NCBI RefSeq assembly: GCF_001482365.1
Contig: NZ_CP013256.1
Span: 1-10,611, forward strand
Source of the DNA: Kocuria flava
Lineage (GTDB): Bacteria > Actinomycetota > Actinomycetes > Actinomycetales > Micrococcaceae
Reading direction: 5' to 3'
Length of the DNA: 10,611 bases
In this document: one piece after another, positions 7,463 through 10,611 of the stretch
Position numbering within the stretch: position 1 is the first letter of the stretch
How the letters are laid out: each line of letters opens with the position of its first letter
Made by a program: the position numbers and the translations under genes
Notes under the pieces: generated by a model
What the model saw: the letters and a program-made list of their open reading frames with translations, nothing else
Told to the model about the DNA's origin: nothing
Database searches by the model: none

Positions 7463-9514
7463 TCAGCCATCGCGCCGGTGGGTGGCGACCGTGTCGCCGG
7501 CGGGGTTCTCCCGGACCGGAGAGTCGGAGGCGGCCCCTACTAGCTGGGACGAAGCCGGGCGGCGCTCGATCCCGACGACGGCGTAGACCTCGGCCTCGTC
7601 CAGGCTCTCGCGCTCCATGAGCGCGGCGACGATCGCCTCGAGCCGGTCGCGGTTGTCTGCCAGCAGGCGACGGGCCTCGGCGTAGCAGTCGGCGATGAGG
7701 GTCCGCACTTCCTCGTCGACCGCCTCCAGCAGCGCCTCGGAGGCTCCTGCCTGGCGCGGGTCGCCCTCGAGCGGGTAGACCTGCACCGGGCCGACCCGGG
7801 GCGACATTCCCCATCGGCCGATCATCTGCCGGGCGATACCGGTGGCGGTCTGCAGGTCGGACTCCGCCCCGGTGGTGATGACCCCGAACACCTCCTCCTC
7901 GGCGGCCATCCCGCCCAGGGCCCCGATGATCCGGCCCTTGAGGTAGTCCCGGTCGTAGCCGTACCGGTCCGTCTCGGGGGTGGAGAGGGTCACCCCGAGG
8001 GCGCGGCCGCGCGGGACGATCGAGATCTTACGCACCGGGTCCGCCCCCGGTTGCAGCATGCCCAGCAGAGCGTGACCGGCCTCGTGGTAGGCGGTGCGCA
8101 ACCGCTCCTCCCGAGGCAGGACCACGGAACGTTCGGCCCCGAGCTGGACCTTCTCCAACGCGTCGGTGAAGTCCCGGGTCGACACCTGCTCGTGGCCGCG
8201 CCGGGCCGCCAGCAGCGCGGCCTCGTTGACGAGGTTGGCCAGATCAGCCCCGGTCATCCCCGGGGTGGTGCGCGCGATGTGGGCGAGGTCCACCTCGGGG
8301 GCCAGCGGCACTTTCCGCGTGTGGACGGCCAGGATCTGCTCCCGGCCGTGCTGGTCGGGGACCCCGACGGTGATCTTGCGGTCGAAGCGCCCGGCCCGGG
8401 TCAGGGCCGGGTCCAGGATATCGGCGCGATTGGTGGCCGCCAGCACGACCACACCCTCGGTGCCGGTGAAACCGTCCATCTCGGTGAGGATCTGGTTGAG
8501 GGTCTGCTCGTGCTCATCGCGCCCGCCCACCGATCCGACCGCGGAGCGGGCGCGGCCGATGGTGTCGATCTCGTCGATGAACACGATCGCGGGAGCGACC
8601 TTGCGCGCCTCTCCGAACAGCTCCCGTACCCGGGAGGCACCCACCCCGACGATCATCTCGATGAACTCCGCAGCACTGGCCGAGAAGAACGGCACCCCGG
8701 CCTCCCCGGCCGTGGCCCGGGCCAGCAGGGTCTTGCCCGTGCCGGGCGGGCCCTCCAGCAGCACGCCCTTAGGCATCCGGGCACCCAGCTTGCGGTACTT
8801 GTCGGGGTTCTTGAGGAAGTCGACGATCTCGGCGACCTGGCCCTTGACCTCGTCGATGCCGGCGACGTCGGCGAAGGTGACGCGGATCTCGGCCGGGTCC
8901 ACCCGGCGGGGCTTCCTCCCCCGGCCGAGCAGACCGCCCGCCCCACCGGTCTGCCGGCGCAGCAGCCACAGCCAGAACCAGACGAGCAGGGCCACCGGCA
9001 ACAGGGAGATGAACAGGTTCGCCAGGAAGCCCCGCTCGGTGGTCACCGGGGTCGCGCTGACCTCCGCACCGCGGGTCTCCAGGGCGGCCAGCAGGTCGTC
9101 CTGCGCGAAGACCGGCCGCTCGGTGGTGAACTCGGTGTAGGCGCCCTCGCCCTCCGGGCGCTCGACCGGCTCCCGGAGAACCCCCTGGATCGTGTTGCCG
9201 CGGGCGAAGACCTCCTCCACGTTGCCGTCGCGCACCTGGTCGGTGAACTCCGTGTACGGCACGGACGCCACCTGGGCGCTGCCCACGTCCTGGAGGGTGG
9301 TCAGCGTGAAAAGCAGGAACCACCACATCAGGAACCACGCGAGCAGCCGCCACCAGCCCGGCTTCTGCGGCCCCTGCCCGTCCTCCGGAAGGCCCTCCGT
9401 GCGCCACGGACGCGGCGCTGGGGCGTCCCGGCGCCAACGAGACCAGCGAGCAAAGCGGGCAGGCCGTTGCTCCCTGGTCCCGGTGTTCCCATCGCTCTTC
9501 GTGCGATCAGCCAT
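7463..9514 (-). CDS. ftsH: FtsH-type membrane AAA+ zinc metalloprotease, variant form
   Basis: A 683-residue membrane protease that unfolds and degrades damaged membrane and soluble proteins using ATP. Order: a basic, Trp/Arg-rich cytoplasmic N-terminus (1-53), membrane helix 1 (about 54-74), an extracytoplasmic domain (75-162), helix 2 (about 163-186), then the AAA+ module with Walker A GPPGTGKT (Lys261), Walker B FIDEID (Asp314, Glu315) and arginine-finger region GRFDR. The M41 domain has the zinc site HEAGH (His477, Glu478, His481) and third ligand Asp553 in GAESDLQ. All catalytic residues are present. Two things are odd: most FtsH proteins begin almost directly with helix 1, so the 50-residue extension is unusual; and the pore loop reads EMIVGVGA, with Ile288 where the typical sequence is EMFVGVGA. 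ATG 9514 follows GGAGGA by 6 bases; the frame runs on to 9559 without such a site. It may be an accessory FtsH paralogue beside a housekeeping copy elsewhere; that is inference. Confidence 0.95.
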   Translation of the reverse strand: MADRTKSDGNTGTREQRPARFARWSRWRRDAPAPRPWRTEGLPEDGQGPQKPGWWRLLAWFLMWWFLLFTLTTLQDVGSAQVASVPYTEFTDQVRDGNVEEVFARGNTIQGVLREPVERPEGEGAYTEFTTERPVFAQDDLLAALETRGAEVSATPVTTERGFLANLFISLLPVALLVWFWLWLLRRQTGGAGGLLGRGRKPRRVDPAEIRVTFADVAGIDEVKGQVAEIVDFLKNPDKYRKLGARMPKGVLLEGPPGTGKTLLARATAGEAGVPFFSASAAEFIEMIVGVGASRVRELFGEARKVAPAIVFIDEIDTIGRARSAVGSVGGRDEHEQTLNQILTEMDGFTGTEGVVVLAATNRADILDPALTRAGRFDRKITVGVPDQHGREQILAVHTRKVPLAPEVDLAHIARTTPGMTGADLANLVNEAALLAARRGHEQVSTRDFTDALEKVQLGAERSVVLPREERLRTAYHEAGHALLGMLQPGADPVRKISIVPRGRALGVTLSTPETDRYGYDRDYLKGRIIGALGGMAAEEEVFGVITTGAESDLQTATGIARQMIGRWGMSPRVGPVQVYPLEGDPRQAGASEALLEAVDEEVRTLIADCYAEARRLLADNRDRLEAIVAALMERESLDEAEVYAVVGIERRPASSQLVGAASDSPVRENPAGDTVATHRRDG

Positions 9515-9593
9515 GACGTCTCCTCCGACGACAGTCACTGCAGAATTACTATGGCCCATCCCGGACCGGCACGCACAGAGAAAGGCGGTATCA

Positions 9594-9626
9594 CAAGAGC
9601 GGGCCGCCGCCGTTCATGGGCTCTTG
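9594..9626. repeat. Inverted repeat CAAGAGC / GCTCTTG upstream of ftsH
   Basis: CAAGAGC (9594-9600) and GCTCTTG (9620-9626) are perfect complements with a 19-base spacer, about 80-110 bases before the ftsH start. The right arm includes CTTGAG, the core of the HspR (HAIR) half-site. The spacing and the second half do not match HAIR, so this is only a candidate operator or leader hairpin. Confidence 0.35.
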
Positions 9627-9791
9627 AGGGCGGGTTGGCCCCGGTTGGCGACTAACTGGGTTACCTCATACTGGGCCGGTTTCCGATCACTGTTGCCCAC
9701 TCGGAGACAGGAACCTCCGTACACGCCCCAGACCGTCACGCAGCACGGCTTCTCGCCAGAGCTCGTCTATGCGGACTCTCGCTCACGCTCT

Positions 9792-9847
9792 CATTCACTC
9801 CTCACTCGTTCACTGAGCTCGAATGAAGGGTGAACGACAGAGTGAAC
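9792..9847. repeat. Cluster of tandem and inverted TTCACT-type repeats
   Basis: Three head-to-tail copies, CATTCACT (9792-9799), CCTCACT (9800-9806) and CGTTCACT (9807-9814), are followed by two copies in the opposite orientation, GTGAAC (9830-9835) and AGTGAAC (9841-9847). TCATTC (9791-9796) / GAATGA (9821-9826) adds a further inverted pair. The cluster lies between the terminator of the last gene and ftsH. Such an arrangement fits a multi-site operator; no named regulator box is matched. Confidence 0.5.
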
Positions 9848-9890
9848 ACTGGACAAGGTCCCCATCCTCCTGAATCCGCACCTGCCCTGC

Positions 9891-9925
9891 GCGGCCGGCA
9901 TCCGGACACGGCAGGCGCCGGCCGC
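9891..9925 (-). terminator. Terminator of the C-terminal hypothetical gene
   Basis: GCGGCCGGC (9891-9899) / GCCGGCCGC (9917-9925) is a perfect 9-bp stem starting 4 bases beyond the stop codon of the neighbouring minus-strand gene. A small CCG/CGG hairpin sits in the 17-base loop. It is very GC-rich with no U-tract, as in the other terminators here. Confidence 0.6.
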
Positions 9926-9929
9926 TTCG

Positions 9930-10595
9930 TCATTCGTCCGGCTCCGGGGCCACTTCCTCGAGCACACCGTCCTCATACCGGCGCCACCGGGTGCCGGAGG
10001 CATCCGTAAACTCGAAAGCCGTCACCCTGCGATCAGGGGACATCGTCACCGGGCGCAGGCGTTCGTACTCGTCCGGGCGGTGCCCCAGGTCCCACGCGTG
10101 CTCCGGATCCAGGCCGTAGATCAGATGGCCGGGCGGAAAAATCCTGACGGCCAGGCGGGGATTGTCCACCCGCACTCTCCGATGGTCGCGGTACACCAAG
10201 TCGGAGGACATCACCACGAGGTCGTATATCGGGGCTCCGGAGCGGTTGTGGACCTCGATCACCGAACCGCGGTCGGAGGGCTTTCCGAGCTCGGCCGACA
10301 ACCACGCCATCACCTCGTTCGCCTGCCGCCTGCGACCCTCCTGCTGCGACACCGCGTCCCGGTGCTGTGCGGTCCGCTTCATCCGGCGCAGCTCGACCAC
10401 CGCCCACACTGCCGCTACCAGAGCCAACAGGGCGACGGCCACGGACAACCATTCCATGGCCCGCATGATCCCAGATCTGGAAGTGTCCGGTCGAGGGCCC
10501 TGTGCCGCTACCTCCTGACCCGTCGTGTGGCTGTCTCGTTCGGCCTTGTCGTCAACCGCAAGGGACTGGCGCACGATCAGGTTGCTAGCGGACAT
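9930..10595 (-). CDS. Single-pass membrane protein of unknown function
   Basis: A 221-residue protein that I cannot assign to a named family. Residues 1-46 are hydrophilic, a membrane helix spans about 48-68 (MEWLSVAVALLALVAAVWAVV), followed by a basic patch (ELRRMKR) that favours a cytoplasmic C-terminal part, and a charged, probably helical stretch (about 70-100). The remaining 120 residues look like a beta-rich domain (SVIEVHNRSGAPIYDLVVMSS; FPPGHLIYGL; FEFTDASGTRWRRYEDG), a layout I associate with uncharacterised actinobacterial membrane-anchored proteins. ATG 10595 is chosen because AGGGAG (10602-10607) lies 6 bases upstream. In-frame ATGs at 10466 and 10457, just before the helix, have poor ribosome binding sites but would give a more usual N-terminus. 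A strong hairpin follows the stop, so it is transcribed apart from ftsH. No catalytic motif is visible. Confidence 0.75.
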   Translation of the reverse strand: MSASNLIVRQSLAVDDKAERDSHTTGQEVAAQGPRPDTSRSGIMRAMEWLSVAVALLALVAAVWAVVELRRMKRTAQHRDAVSQQEGRRRQANEVMAWLSAELGKPSDRGSVIEVHNRSGAPIYDLVVMSSDLVYRDHRRVRVDNPRLAVRIFPPGHLIYGLDPEHAWDLGHRPDEYERLRPVTMSPDRRVTAFEFTDASGTRWRRYEDGVLEEVAPEPDE

Positions 10596-10611
10596 GCCAA
10601 TCTCCCTGTAG

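Larger units (their letters stand above)
9515..9929. other. Gene-less region upstream of ftsH
   Basis: This 415-base gap has no credible coding frame on either strand. It contains the ftsH ribosome binding site (9521-9526), an inverted repeat (9594-9626), a TTCACT-type repeat cluster (9792-9847) and the terminator of the neighbouring gene (9891-9925). A minus-strand TAGTAAT near 9552 could be an ftsH -10 element, but no matching -35 was found. Confidence 0.5.

Noticed and set aside
7042..7470. Minus-strand frame with CGHC and CIDCGC Cys pairs resembling a zinc ribbon
   Set aside because: The Cys pairs lie opposite the low-complexity tail of the plus-strand gene, have no surrounding family pattern, and the frame has no start-site support. 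Judged chance.
9594..9626. HspR HAIR operator before ftsH
   Set aside because: Only the CTTGAG core of one half is present. The 19-base spacing and the CAAGAGC partner do not fit CTTGAGT-N7-ACTCAAG.
9792..9847. CRISPR array or plasmid-type iterons at the TTCACT repeats
   Set aside because: Units are only 7-8 bases, degenerate and without spacers, and no cas, rep or par gene is nearby.

Overview
The window is GC-rich DNA from a high-GC Gram-positive bacterium (Actinomycetota). Support for this comes from the strong G/C preference at third codon positions, the GGAGG-type ribosome binding sites, GC-rich hairpin terminators without U-tracts, and the protein types (a long GH13 debranching enzyme, an Hsp18-like Hsp20, a divergent Asp23/Gls24-like protein). 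A Micrococcales-type organism is plausible, but this is an impression from the proteins and was not tested.

Layout, left to right. A short plus-strand unit (170-414) encodes a 13-residue peptide whose stop overlaps, as ATGA, the start of a two-helix membrane protein; it could also be one gene broken by a single-base frameshift. It converges on a minus-strand S9 prolyl-oligopeptidase-family serine peptidase (610-2478). Upstream of that, on the same strand, is an Hsp20 small heat-shock protein (2779-3207) with its own strong terminator and a leader rich in inverted repeats. Next come a 16-bp perfect hairpin, a complete tRNA-Gln(CTG) gene (3522-3595, minus) and a large glycogen debranching enzyme GlgX (3833-6022, minus). 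A gene-less stretch of about 540 bp follows, then a plus-strand gene (start uncertain, stop 7308) with an Asp23/Gls24-like core. It converges on a membrane-bound FtsH-type AAA+ zinc protease (7463-9514, minus) with an unusual N-terminal extension and an Ile in place of the usual pore-loop Phe. A 415-bp gene-less region contains a cluster of TTCACT-type repeats, and the window ends with an unrecognised single-pass membrane protein (9930-10595, minus).

The genes are mostly separate transcription units, not one operon: each has its own ribosome binding site, gaps are about 150-540 bp, and hairpins lie in most gaps. Read together, a holdase chaperone (Hsp20), a membrane quality-control protease (FtsH), an envelope-stress-type protein (Gls24-like), a serine peptidase and a storage-polysaccharide enzyme (GlgX) suggest a stress or dormancy neighbourhood. 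That grouping is inference from co-location. I see no transposase, integrase, CRISPR array, phage gene or replication origin, and no clearly new multi-gene system. The parts most worth a second look are the variant FtsH, the divergent Gls24-like protein, the hsp20 leader and the repeat cluster upstream of ftsH.
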